A stretch of 64,000 nucleotides of DNA from contig NZ_JAFCLZ010000015.1 in assembly GCF_018130165.1 (NCBI RefSeq), forward strand, positions 1 through 64,000, read 5' to 3'. Positions 9,099 through 17,179 of this stretch are shown here, piece after piece. The first letter of the stretch is position 1, and each line of letters begins with the position of its first letter. Origin of the DNA: Bradyrhizobium sp. JYMT SZCCT0180. Lineage in GTDB: Bacteria; Pseudomonadota; Alphaproteobacteria; Rhizobiales; Xanthobacteraceae. The notes below the pieces were generated by a model. The model saw only the letters and a list, made by a program, of their open reading frames with translations. It made no database searches and had not been told where the DNA came from. Position numbers and translations under genes: made by a program.

Positions 9099-10366
9099 AG
9101 ATGCAGGCCTTGTTGAAAGTTGCCTCGTTGAAAATTGCCGCGGTGCGAATTGCCTCGTTGAGAACCATAGCGCTGGTAGCCGCGATGTTGTTCGTGGTGG
9201 TGCTGCCCGCCCGCGCCGCCGACCCGGCGACCGCCGATGATACCGCCAGGTTTCTCGCCGGCATGATGCCTTCGGCCGACTCGCCGCTGATGCCGCTGAC
9301 CAGGGAGCCGGCCTGGCAGCGCCACGCCAAATTCTTCGACAATGCGTTCGCGCAGCTCGAGCAACGGCAATTGTCGAAAATCCGTGCCTGGGCGGACAGC
9401 AATCTGGCTGCCCCGCGCCCGACCATGTTCTACATGTTCTCGGGGCCGGACTTCCTCTACGCCAACGCCTTCTACTCGAAGGCGACGACCTATGTGCTGA
9501 GCGCACTCGAGCCGCCGGGCTCGGTGCCGGATCTGACGAGATTGCCGCGCGGCGGCGTTGGCGCCGCGCTCTACAGCGTGGAGCGTTCGCTAAGTTCGAT
9601 TCTGAGCTTCAGCTTCTTCATCACCAAGCAGATGAAGACCGATCTGAGCGCCGGCCAGATCAACGGCACCTTGCCGGTCCTCTATGTGTTCCTGGCGCGC
9701 TCGGGCAAGACCATCCGCAGCGTCACGCCGGTGGCGCTGGACGACAAGGGCACGGCGTATTTCGGCAACGAGAACCCCGGGCCGAACGCGGTGCGCGGCA
9801 CGCGCATCGTCTTCGCCGGCAGCGACGGCGCGGAAAAGACGCTGTATTATTTCTCGACCGATCTTTCCAATTCCGGCGTCAAGGTCACGGGCTTCCTGAA
9901 ATTCTGTTCGACGCTGGCGCCCGGCAACAGCCTGATCAAGAGCGCGTCCTATTTGATGCACTCCGGCAATTTCACCACGGTGCGCGATTACATCCTCGCC
10001 AACAGCGCCACCATCATCCAGGACGATTCCGGCGTTCCGCTTCACTACTACAGCCCGAAGAAATGGCGCTTCTTTCCGTTCGGCCGTTATGCCGGCCCGA
10101 TCGACGAGTTCCCGGGGCGATATCAGCCATCCTATGCCGAGCTGTTCAGGCGCGCGCAGCCGATGGATTTCGGTATCGGCTATCGCTGGCGCACGCGTGA
10201 ATCGAACCTGCTGCTGTCGGTCAGGTTGCCCGACGACGGCTCCGGAAGCCAGGAGACGACGTCATCGGCCGAGCCGCCACCACCGCCGCCACCGCGTCCC
10301 AGAAAGCCGCGTCCGCCGGCGCCTATCGAACCGCAGCCGAGAGGCGGCTTCTTCTTCTGGCGCTAG
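9095..10366 (+). CDS. Exported protein of unknown function
   Basis: 423 aa, translationally coupled to the upstream permease (ATGA overlap). A long n-region precedes the signal hydrophobic core (about residues 25-42, ending PARAAD). The n-region is encoded by four tandem 15-nt units (see 9113-9172). The mature part has no catalytic motif I recognise; it reads as a globular periplasmic domain ('FYMFSGPDFLYANAFYSKATTYVLSALEPPG') seen in rhizobial proteins of unknown function. It ends in a Pro-rich/basic tail. The last 105 nt overlap the convergent yidD ORF. Confidence 0.8.
   Translation: MKMQALLKVASLKIAAVRIASLRTIALVAAMLFVVVLPARAADPATADDTARFLAGMMPSADSPLMPLTREPAWQRHAKFFDNAFAQLEQRQLSKIRAWADSNLAAPRPTMFYMFSGPDFLYANAFYSKATTYVLSALEPPGSVPDLTRLPRGGVGAALYSVERSLSSILSFSFFITKQMKTDLSAGQINGTLPVLYVFLARSGKTIRSVTPVALDDKGTAYFGNENPGPNAVRGTRIVFAGSDGAEKTLYYFSTDLSNSGVKVTGFLKFCSTLAPGNSLIKSASYLMHSGNFTTVRDYILANSATIIQDDSGVPLHYYSPKKWRFFPFGRYAGPIDEFPGRYQPSYAELFRRAQPMDFGIGYRWRTRESNLLLSVRLPDDGSGSQETTSSAEPPPPPPPRPRKPRPPAPIEPQPRGGFFFWR
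9113..9172 (+). repeat. Tandem 15-nt repeat inside signal-peptide n-region
   Basis: Four degenerate in-frame 15-nt units (ttgaaagttgcctcg, ttgaaaattgccgcg, gtgcgaattgcctcg, ttgagaaccatagcg) encode LKVAS, LKIAA, VRIAS and LRTIA. The unit preserves an alternating basic/hydrophobic pattern ahead of the signal core, so copy-number change would be tolerated. Confidence 0.8.
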
Positions 10367-10744
10367 TTCGCCAGCGCGCAACGACGACGGCGCGTTGACG
10401 CCGCGCCATCGGCCGTAGCGCCACGGCAGATACCATCGCGCGCCCGGCGGTTTTGCGATCGGGACGTTGTCGATGCCGGACGTGCCCCAGGGCTGACAGC
10501 GTAACATCCGCGCCAGCGTCATCCATCCGCCGCCCCAAAGACCGAAGCGTTCGATGGCCTCGTCGCCATAGACCGAGCAGGTCGGCAGATGCCGGCAGTT
10601 GTAGCCAACCAACGGCGACAGCGTGTGCCGGTAAATCCAGATCAGCCCGCGCCCCGCGTTTCGGGGCAGGCGCCGGACCGTCGTGGCACAATCTATGCAA
10701 TGTGATTTTGTGCAATGTGATTTTGTGCACGGTGATGACGGCAT
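10262..10744 (-). CDS. yidD: Membrane protein insertion efficiency factor YidD
   Basis: About 160 aa if started at ATG 10744; in-frame alternatives lie at 10759 and 10801, and no start has a strong SD. The core 'LIWIYRHTLSPLVGYNCRHLPTCSVYGDEAIERFG' with its conserved Cys pair, and 'LLRCQPWGTSG'-type region, is diagnostic of YidD, an inner-membrane-associated helper of YidC. Odd points: a duplicated 15-nt unit encodes CTKSH-CTKSH at the N-terminus, and an Arg/Trp-rich C-terminal extension of about 50 residues overlaps the convergent gene. Confidence 0.9.
   Translation of the reverse strand: MPSSPCTKSHCTKSHCIDCATTVRRLPRNAGRGLIWIYRHTLSPLVGYNCRHLPTCSVYGDEAIERFGLWGGGWMTLARMLRCQPWGTSGIDNVPIAKPPGARWYLPWRYGRWRGVNAPSSLRAGELAPEEEAASRLRFDRRRRTRLSGTRWRRWWRLGR
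10696..10725. repeat. Direct duplication of a 15-nt unit
   Basis: The unit 'tgcaatgtgattttg' occurs twice head-to-tail near the 5' end of yidD. In frame it adds five residues per copy (CTKSH). It may equally lie in the untranslated leader if a more downstream start is used. Confidence 0.8.
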
Positions 10745-11002
10745 GAGTGACTGTTCCATATGGCTTGCCCGAATGATCTCCGTACTCTTGCGGGGTTCCA
10801 AGGTAAGGAACTGAACATACGCAGATATTTACGCCACAGTTGGAAATTATCCGATGGTTTATGGGCGATGCAGCAAAGGTACTATGGACGCTCGCAAGGC
10901 GCACGGTTACCTTTTTCATAACGCCAGCATGACAGAATCATGTGGCTTTGAAGTGGGGCCATTGCCGTTGCTCGCCGTTAGGGCTTGGGGGAAGGAACCA
11001 AA

Positions 11003-11926
11003 TTGAGGTTTGTGACGTCGGCTAGAATTCGCGGCCTGGCGCTACTCGGCGCCACCGCCCTTTGTATCGCATTGCCTGGCGCGATCACGACGCTGGGCAA
11101 TTCTGCGCACGCCGGCGTTTCCCTCGAAGAACGCAAACTGCCGATGCACTTCAAGTGGGTCGCATGCCAGCCGGACTGCACGGGCTGGGTCTCCGCCGTC
11201 GGCATCGTCACCGCGGACAGTCCCAAAGCATTCGAAGAGTTCGCGCGCGATCGCCAGCTTGGCGGCGCCACCATCGTGCTCGATTCCAGCGGCGGGTCGG
11301 TCAACGATTCCATTGCGCTTGGCCGCAGGTTCCGTGCCCTCGGCGCGCTCACGACGGTCGGAACCACCGTGCGCACGCAGACGGCGCAGGGCGAACGCGC
11401 CCATGTCGTTCCGGAAGCCTATTGCGAGTCGATGTGCGTGTTCCTGCTGCTGTCCGGCAAGACGCGTTATGTGTCGCCGGCCTCCCATGTCCGCGTGCAT
11501 CAGATCTGGATGGGCGATCGCGCCGATGACGCCAAGGCGGCAAGCTACACCGCGCAGGATCTGATGATCGTGGAGCGCGACATCGGCCGGCTCGCCAAGT
11601 TCACCTTCGACATGGGCGGAACCGGCGATCTGTTGTCGCTCGCGCTGAGCGTGCCGCCGTGGGAAGATCTGCACAGATTGTCCGCGGCCGAGCTGCGCCT
11701 GACCAACCTGATCACGACCGACGCCGTGGCCGACGTGCTGCCGCGTGACCCATCGACGCCGGTTGCCGAACTGAAGTCCAAGCCGACGCAGGATCGCTTC
11801 GTCAGTTCCGCGGTCGAAGAGCAGGCGCCCGTGCATCCCGCGAAGTCGACCAAGACGGCGGAGGCCGCAGTTCCCACCGGTGGCACCGCCGCACCGGCGC
11901 CGGCTCAGCCGCAGCCCGCGAAGTAA
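11003..11926 (+). CDS. Exported ClpP-like (crotonase-fold) protein
   Basis: 307 aa. I choose TTG 11003 because a strong SD (GGAAGGA) sits six bases upstream; an in-frame TTG at 10985 would place the SD inside the gene. A signal peptide spans about residues 1-37 (cleavage near AHA-G). The mature domain has 'LDSSGGSVNDS' (oxyanion-type Gly-Gly), 'YCESMCVFLLLSG' (position of the ClpP nucleophile Ser) and 'HVRVHQIW' (position of the catalytic His). Thus Ser and His of a ClpP-like triad appear retained in a secreted protein. An Ala/Pro-rich C-terminal tail follows. No partner gene is adjacent. Confidence 0.8.
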   Translation: MRFVTSARIRGLALLGATALCIALPGAITTLGNSAHAGVSLEERKLPMHFKWVACQPDCTGWVSAVGIVTADSPKAFEEFARDRQLGGATIVLDSSGGSVNDSIALGRRFRALGALTTVGTTVRTQTAQGERAHVVPEAYCESMCVFLLLSGKTRYVSPASHVRVHQIWMGDRADDAKAASYTAQDLMIVERDIGRLAKFTFDMGGTGDLLSLALSVPPWEDLHRLSAAELRLTNLITTDAVADVLPRDPSTPVAELKSKPTQDRFVSSAVEEQAPVHPAKSTKTAEAAVPTGGTAAPAPAQPQPAK

Positions 11927-11939
11927 GCCGCACGATCGG

Positions 11940-12076
11940 TGTCATCATCCGCCAACGGGTCGGCCGAATGGCCGCCCGATGACAGGCTCCGGCGGATGAT
12001 CCAGTACGCCGCGGCGTCCGTAGTTGATCGAGAATTCCCGGCGTACTGGATGCCCGCCTTCGCGGGCATGACAATG
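11940..12076. repeat. Intergenic inverted-repeat element
   Basis: Contains the family features 'tgatccagtacgccgcggcg' on the left and 'cggcgtactggatgcccgcc' on the right, ending in a hairpin 'cgccttcgcgggcatgac'. It is related to the right part of the 0.4 and 30.4 kb repeats. It fills the gap between two convergent genes. Confidence 0.75.
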
Positions 12077-12082
12077 AGCGCC

Positions 12083-12526
12083 TCACGCCGGCTGCTTCGC
12101 CCTGGCCTCGATCTGGCCGATGGCATCGACCACCGCATCGAAGGTCAGCATGGTCGAGGCGTGGCGGGCCTTGTAGTCGCGCACCGGCTCCAGCAGCGCG
12201 ATGTCGGCCCATTTGCCCTGCGGCGGCTGGCCGTTTTCCTTCAGCATCTTGCGCACGGTCTCGCGCAACTCGCGCAGCTCGCTGGCGGTCGAGCCGATGA
12301 CGTGGCTCGCCATGATCGAGGAGGAGGCCTGTCCGAGGGCGCAGGCCTTCACGTCATGGGCGAAGTCGGAAACCACCGGCCCGTCCATCTTGAGGTCGAT
12401 CTTGACGGTGGAACCGCACAGTTTGGAATGGGCGGTGGCGCTGGCGTCGGGGTCGGGGAGGCGGCCCAGACGGGGGATATTGCCGGCCAACTCGATGATG
12501 CGCTTGTTGTAAATGTCGTTCAGCAT
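12083..12526 (-). CDS. SufU/IscU-like iron-sulfur scaffold protein
   Basis: 147 aa NifU_N-type fold. Two of the three usual cluster-ligand cysteines are visible ('SKLCGST' and 'DVKACALGQASSS'). The third, usually a Cys near the C-terminus, falls at 'KARHASTML' and is not a Cys. The family serves as scaffold or sulfur acceptor in Fe-S assembly; with one ligand missing this may be a divergent zinc-binding or trafficking version. No suf or isc genes are adjacent. It is divergent from folE. Confidence 0.85.
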   Translation of the reverse strand: MLNDIYNKRIIELAGNIPRLGRLPDPDASATAHSKLCGSTVKIDLKMDGPVVSDFAHDVKACALGQASSSIMASHVIGSTASELRELRETVRKMLKENGQPPQGKWADIALLEPVRDYKARHASTMLTFDAVVDAIGQIEARAKQPA

Positions 12527-12680
12527 GGAGCGAGGTCTCGGGCCCGTGGGCGGAACCGCCCTTGGCGGCAGGGTTTCACCGTCCTATATATGGACGGTCA
12601 TGGCGGAAATACAGTCCGGCCATGTTGCCACGGCGGCCTGATTGGAAGCCAATTCTACCCCGGTGGTGCTAGGTTCAAGG

Positions 12681-12757
12681 GGACTCAGGCGTCCGGCGGC
12701 GAAGCCGCCCCGTCTGCCCGGTGACACTCCGGTCTGAAGGACCGGTCGAACGGAGAA
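12681..12757 (+). promoter_or_regulatory. Candidate THF-II (folE motif) riboswitch
   Basis: The leader just upstream of folE can fold into a GC hairpin (12695-12700 with 12704-12709) and a second one (CCGGTC 12729-12734 with GACCGG 12740-12745). The SD 'CGGAG' (12751-12755) can instead pair with 'CTCCG' at 12727-12731, which overlaps the second hairpin, giving two exclusive states. The THF-II class is known from alphaproteobacterial folE leaders; I match it by position and architecture, not by a covariance model. Confidence 0.55.
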
Positions 12758-12760
12758 GAC

Positions 12761-13465
12761 ATGGACGCATTGATCAAATCGCTTCGCCCCAGCAAGACTG
12801 AGGTCAAATCGCCTGACGTGGCGCCGGACACCCGCCCCGCCGAACTCGATCCCGCCGAATTCCTGGCCGCCGCCGTCCGTGCTGATCAGCCGCGCCCGTC
12901 GCGCGTCGAGGCCGAGGCGGCCGTCCATACGCTGCTGAGCTATATTGGCGAGAACCCCGGCCGCGAGGGCTTGCTCGACACCCCGCGCCGGGTCGTCGAG
13001 GCCTTCGACGAACTCTACCAGGGCTATCACCAGTGCCCGGCCGAAGTGCTCGACCGCACGTTTGGTGAAACCGCGGGCTATGACGATTTCGTCCTGATCC
13101 GCGACATCGAATTCACCTCGCAATGCGAGCATCACATGATGCCGTTCTACGGCAAGGCGCATATCGCCTATACGCCGGTCGAGCGGGTCGTGGGGTTGTC
13201 GAAGCTCGCACGCCTGACCGACATCTTCGCGCGCCGCCTGCAGACGCAGGAGCATCTCACCGCGCAGATCGCAGCCGCGATCGACGAGGTGCTCAAGCCC
13301 CGCGGTGTTGCCGTCGTGATCGAGGCGGAGCATACCTGCATGTCGGTGCGCGGCGTCGCCAAGCACGGTGCGATGACCTTCACCAGCCGCTATACCGGCA
13401 TGTTCCGCGACAATCCGGCGGAGCAGGCGCGTTTCCTGTCCATGGTGCGAGGACCGGCCCGGTAA
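12761..13465 (+). CDS. folE: GTP cyclohydrolase I
   Basis: 234 aa. Converts GTP to 7,8-dihydroneopterin triphosphate, the first step of tetrahydrofolate synthesis. The zinc site is visible in 'SQCEHHMMPFYGKAHIAY' and 'EAEHTCMSVRG'. 'NPGREGLLDTPRRVVEAF' matches the family's N-terminal helix. The first about 45 residues are a variable extension. SD GGAG lies 6 nt before the ATG. hisI follows 28 nt downstream, so the two probably share a transcript. Confidence 0.98.
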   Translation: MDALIKSLRPSKTEVKSPDVAPDTRPAELDPAEFLAAAVRADQPRPSRVEAEAAVHTLLSYIGENPGREGLLDTPRRVVEAFDELYQGYHQCPAEVLDRTFGETAGYDDFVLIRDIEFTSQCEHHMMPFYGKAHIAYTPVERVVGLSKLARLTDIFARRLQTQEHLTAQIAAAIDEVLKPRGVAVVIEAEHTCMSVRGVAKHGAMTFTSRYTGMFRDNPAEQARFLSMVRGPAR

Positions 13466-13493
13466 CCTCGCCTGAATCTACGCGAGGCCCGCC

Positions 13494-13922
13494 GTGTCCA
13501 CACCCGCAGATATCAACGACCGTGAAGAAGGACTGGCGTTCCAGCCCAAATTCGACGCGTCGGGTCTCCTGACCTGCGTGGCGACCGATGCTGCGACCGG
13601 CGACGTCTTGATGGTCGCGCACATGAACGACGAGGCGTTGCGCAAGACCGTCGCCAGCGGCGAGGCCTGGTACTTCAGCCGTTCCCGAAATGCCCTGTGG
13701 CGCAAGGGCGAGAGCTCCGGACACACCCAGCGCGTCGTCGAGATGCGGATGGATTGCGATCAGGACGCCATCTGGATTCGCGTCGAGCAGCACGGCGCGG
13801 CATGTCACACCGGCCGCCAGTCGTGCTTCTACCGCGCCGTCACGGCGGCCGATGGCGGCACACAGCTGTCGTTTGTCGATGCGGACAGGTTGTTCGATCC
13901 GAACGCGGTGTATCGTAAGTGA
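13494..13922 (+). CDS. hisI: Phosphoribosyl-AMP cyclohydrolase
   Basis: 142 aa, single-domain HisI as in alphaproteobacteria (no HisE fusion). Catalyses ring opening of PR-AMP in histidine synthesis. 'AWYFSRSRNALWRKGESSGHTQ' and the zinc/magnesium-site 'RMDCDQDAIW...ACHTGRQSCFYR' are intact. GTG start with GAGG upstream. It is orphaned from the other his genes and downstream of folE; both enzymes open a purine ring, but I infer only co-transcription. Confidence 0.97.
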   Translation: MSTPADINDREEGLAFQPKFDASGLLTCVATDAATGDVLMVAHMNDEALRKTVASGEAWYFSRSRNALWRKGESSGHTQRVVEMRMDCDQDAIWIRVEQHGAACHTGRQSCFYRAVTAADGGTQLSFVDADRLFDPNAVYRK

Positions 13923-14003
13923 CCCGTTATTCAGCAGCGAGAGCCAGGAATCCATAATCACGATCGTGAGCATGAAGTTCACGCATTGGGCCGCGTGCTG
14001 CGG

Positions 14004-14447
14004 CTAACACTTGATCGGATTGTGCGCCTCCGCCGCCTCGTCGATGGGCACGTTAGCGCCATGCGCGATGGCCAAACCTTCGCCCCGGGGGACCAGCACT
14101 AGCGACATGCGATCCTTGCCGGGCGGTCTCATTTCCCCATTTGGCCGTCGATAGCCGCCCATCGACCAGCGTACGACCGCAACGAAAGCCCCGCCGGGCA
14201 ATGTTTCAATGCTTTCAATTTCTTCGAGTTTGCACGATCTATTCTTGAACAGCAGATCGAAAAATACCTGATGCGCTTTTTGTACTTCTGCTTTTCCACG
14301 CCAATGCATCCCGACGACGTTGACCCAATGAATGTCATCCGTCGCGAGCTGCCACATAGCGTTCATGTCCGAAGCGTTCCAGGCAGCTTCCCACCCGTCC
14401 AGCACGGCCTTGACCTCTGCAACTGCCCTGTTGTTGATTGTTGGCAT
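14004..14447 (-). CDS. SnoaL/NTF2-like (DUF4440-type) protein
   Basis: 147 aa from ATG 14447, chosen for its extended SD 'AGAGGTGATCC' directly upstream; an in-frame ATG at 14477 has none. The cone-shaped alpha+beta fold signature is seen in 'VLDGWEAAWNASDMNAMWQLATDDIHWVNVVG'. Members are small hydrolases, isomerases or stress proteins. The polar active cavity cannot be assigned. Monocistronic. Confidence 0.8.
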   Translation of the reverse strand: MPTINNRAVAEVKAVLDGWEAAWNASDMNAMWQLATDDIHWVNVVGMHWRGKAEVQKAHQVFFDLLFKNRSCKLEEIESIETLPGGAFVAVVRWSMGGYRRPNGEMRPPGKDRMSLVLVPRGEGLAIAHGANVPIDEAAEAHNPIKC

Positions 14448-14633
14448 TGGATCACCTCTGAGGACCGAACGAGGCATCGTAACTTCTCGGATTGATTTGG
14501 CTAGACTGCTCGCCGTCCGTTGTCATCGGCATACCAGGCGCTCCTTCCATTAAGGCTCAATGCCAGAGGGCCGGACAACATGGTGATAGCGGGTGGGATT
14601 GAAGACTAAGCGCTCTCGCCGGACGCTCGGTAA

Positions 14634-15617
14634 TCACTCCGACGGCTTGACGCCAAGATCGCGCAGGATACCGAGCATCACATCACTGTCGCGCTTGAAA
14701 ATACGAGCCGTCGTTTCGAGATTGGCTGGGGAGCTCAGCAGAAAGTTGTTCAGCATCTGCTGGACCTTGGCGTCGGATCCGGCCTGGATCAACAGCTCCG
14801 AGATCCGCTGGACGATATCCTGCGGCGTTCCGGTTGGTACAGCGAAGGTGGTGAATGCGCGCAGGTCGTAGAAGTCGCCGACGGCGCCCTGTTCAGTCAT
14901 TGTAGGCGTGTCCGGATAGGGAGGCAGGCGGCTGCCTACCACGCCGATCAGGTTTCCGGTCCCCGCCTGGATGACGGGTGCTGCTGCGGCATAGCTTCCT
15001 GCGGCGCCGTCCAGCGTCTGTCCCGCGATGTCATTCCACATCGGCGCCTCGCCGCGATACTGGATGACCTGAAATTGAATGCCGTATTGCTTCGCCATTG
15101 TCGCGATCAGCACGTGCGGCGTCGAACCCACTCCGTACGATCCCCAGTTCAGGCTGCCGACTTTCTTTCCATATTCAATGAACTCTCGAAGATTTTTTGC
15201 TCCCGTCTTCTTCGCCGCCACCACCGGACCCCCGGCGCCGCTGACCATCGTCAGATAAATGAAGTCTCTCTCGGGATCGTAGGGAAGGTCTTTCACCGTA
15301 AGACGGTTCTGGATCAGTGACGAAGAAATCGTGCACAGGATGGTGGTGCCGTCAGGTTCTGCGCGTTTCGCTTCTGCCACGCCGATGACGCCGCCTGCGC
15401 CGGCCTTGTTTTCGACGATGACCGTCTTTCCCAGCTGCCGCGCCAAATAGTCGCCGAAAGCGCGCGCGATGCCGTCCGTCTGGCCGCCCGCCGGATACGG
15501 CACGAGAATTCGAATCTGGCGCGTGGGCCATGAGGATTGCGCCTCGGTCTTCACGGACGGGGCGCACAACATCACCGCCGAACCAGTCACGAACATTCGC
15601 CGTGTCAGCTTTTTCAT
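14634..15617 (-). CDS. TctC/Bug-type tripartite tricarboxylate transporter binding protein
   Basis: 327 aa exported solute-binding protein. 'RRMFVTGSAVML' is a Tat-like signal start. The mature family motifs 'IRILVPYPAGGQTDGIARAF', 'VIVENKAGAGGVIG' and 'LPYDPERDFIYLTMVS' are present. It binds a carboxylate in the periplasm; no tctA/tctB permease is in the window, as is common for the many orphan Bug proteins of this group. It is divergent from a CoA-transferase, suggesting that the imported acid is activated by CoA transfer. Confidence 0.93.
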   Translation of the reverse strand: MKKLTRRMFVTGSAVMLCAPSVKTEAQSSWPTRQIRILVPYPAGGQTDGIARAFGDYLARQLGKTVIVENKAGAGGVIGVAEAKRAEPDGTTILCTISSSLIQNRLTVKDLPYDPERDFIYLTMVSGAGGPVVAAKKTGAKNLREFIEYGKKVGSLNWGSYGVGSTPHVLIATMAKQYGIQFQVIQYRGEAPMWNDIAGQTLDGAAGSYAAAAPVIQAGTGNLIGVVGSRLPPYPDTPTMTEQGAVGDFYDLRAFTTFAVPTGTPQDIVQRISELLIQAGSDAKVQQMLNNFLLSSPANLETTARIFKRDSDVMLGILRDLGVKPSE

Positions 15618-15869
15618 TTTCCTGCCCTGTTGTTTTCTTGTCTATCGTTCGAATGCGAAGACTAAGCGTGGGTGAGAAGTAGCACGGGACTCCCCATGGT
15701 TTGGTGGAGAGTATAGCGGCAATGTAACTCAGGCGAAGCCTGGTGAGGTCAGACTGATATTCCGCACGGTGGATTGTGTCCGCCAACAATCAAAAGCTGA
15801 AGCAGCGGTCGCCGCCTTGCCGCGGAAATCATTCCCTGTAATCTGGCGCAAACACAGGGGAAAAGATCG

Positions 15870-17057
15870 ATGGGGGGAGTTCTGGAGGGCGTGCGCGTCC
15901 TGGATTTCGGGCGCTATATCGCGGGGCCGTATTGCGCGACATTGCTGGCCGAGTTTGGCGCCGAGGTCATTCGCGTGGAAAAACGCGACGGCAGCGAAGA
16001 TCGCTTTGTGGCGCCGGTCGGCGAAGGCGGTGAAGGCGCGCTGTTCCTGCAAATCAACCGAAACAAGAAGTGCATCACGCTCAACCCGATGAAGCCGGAG
16101 GGACAGGAAGTGATGCGTCGGCTGGTTGCAACTGCGGACGTGGTCGTCGCCAACCTGCCGCCGCAGACTCTGCGCGCGATGAAGCTCGATTACGATTCAT
16201 TGAAGGCGATCAAGTCAGACATCATCCTGACGACGGCAACTGCATTCGGCGGGCCGGGGCCCTGGTCCGACCGCGTCGGCTTCGACGGTGTCGGGCAGGT
16301 CATGTCGGGTTCGGTGTACATGACCGGCGCCGGCGATCCGCCTTACCGGGCCGCGGTGAATTGGGTTGATTTCGGAACCGCGCTGCACTGTGCGTTCGGG
16401 ACGCTTGCTGCGCTGATTGAGCGCGGCAAATCCGGACGCGGGCAGATCGTCGAGGGCGCATTGCTTGCAACCGCGTTGTCTTTCACCAACGCAACGTTGA
16501 TCGAGCAGGCGGTGATCAAGGCCAATCGCGTTCCGACCGGCAATCTCGGCCAGACCGCGGCGCCGGCCGACATTTACCGCACCAGGGACGGCTGGGTGCT
16601 GTGCCAGGTCACCGGTCATCCGCTGTTCATTCGCTGGGCAAGGCTGATGGGCGAAGAGGACCAGTGGCTAAACGATCCGCGCTTTGCGGACGACATCAAG
16701 CGCGGCGACAACGGCGCTGTCATCAGCGAACGGATGGCGCGCTGGTGCGCCGAGCGCACCACGCAGGAAGCCGTCGACACGCTGGGTGGAGCGATGATTC
16801 CGGCCGGACCGGTGCTCAGCCCGCAGCAGGCGCTGGATCATCCGCATATCCGCGCCGCCGGCTTCATGCAGGATGTCGATTATCCGGGCCTGCCGGTACC
16901 CGCACCGACCGTACGGGCTGCCGTCCGGCTGTCGGAGACGCCGGGTGAAATCGTGACGCGTCCGCCGATGCTTGGCGAGCATACTGATCTGGTCCTGGCC
17001 GAACTCGGCTATGACCCGGCCGCCATTGCGGCGCTTCGACAGAGCGGTGTGATTTAG
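15870..17057 (+). CDS. CaiB/BaiF family (type III) CoA-transferase
   Basis: 395 aa. Motifs: 'GVRVLDFGRYIAGPYCATLLAEFGAEVIRVE' (N-terminal CoA-binding fold), 'RNKKCITLNPMKPEG', and 'GFDGVGQVMSG' holding the expected catalytic Asp. Transfers CoA between a thioester donor and a carboxylate. It is divergently oriented to the TctC gene at 14634, so the pair is likely a small acid-uptake/activation unit. The donor and acceptor are unknown. Confidence 0.92.
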   Translation: MGGVLEGVRVLDFGRYIAGPYCATLLAEFGAEVIRVEKRDGSEDRFVAPVGEGGEGALFLQINRNKKCITLNPMKPEGQEVMRRLVATADVVVANLPPQTLRAMKLDYDSLKAIKSDIILTTATAFGGPGPWSDRVGFDGVGQVMSGSVYMTGAGDPPYRAAVNWVDFGTALHCAFGTLAALIERGKSGRGQIVEGALLATALSFTNATLIEQAVIKANRVPTGNLGQTAAPADIYRTRDGWVLCQVTGHPLFIRWARLMGEEDQWLNDPRFADDIKRGDNGAVISERMARWCAERTTQEAVDTLGGAMIPAGPVLSPQQALDHPHIRAAGFMQDVDYPGLPVPAPTVRAAVRLSETPGEIVTRPPMLGEHTDLVLAELGYDPAAIAALRQSGVI

Positions 17058-17179
17058 CGGATACAACCCGTTAACCCCCCATTAACCATAACTGTCCCAG
17101 TGTGGCGCCGTATTGGGCGCTGATTGCGATTTCGCACAGGCCGCGCGGTCGTTTCGCGGGGAGCGGGGCACCAGGAAAC

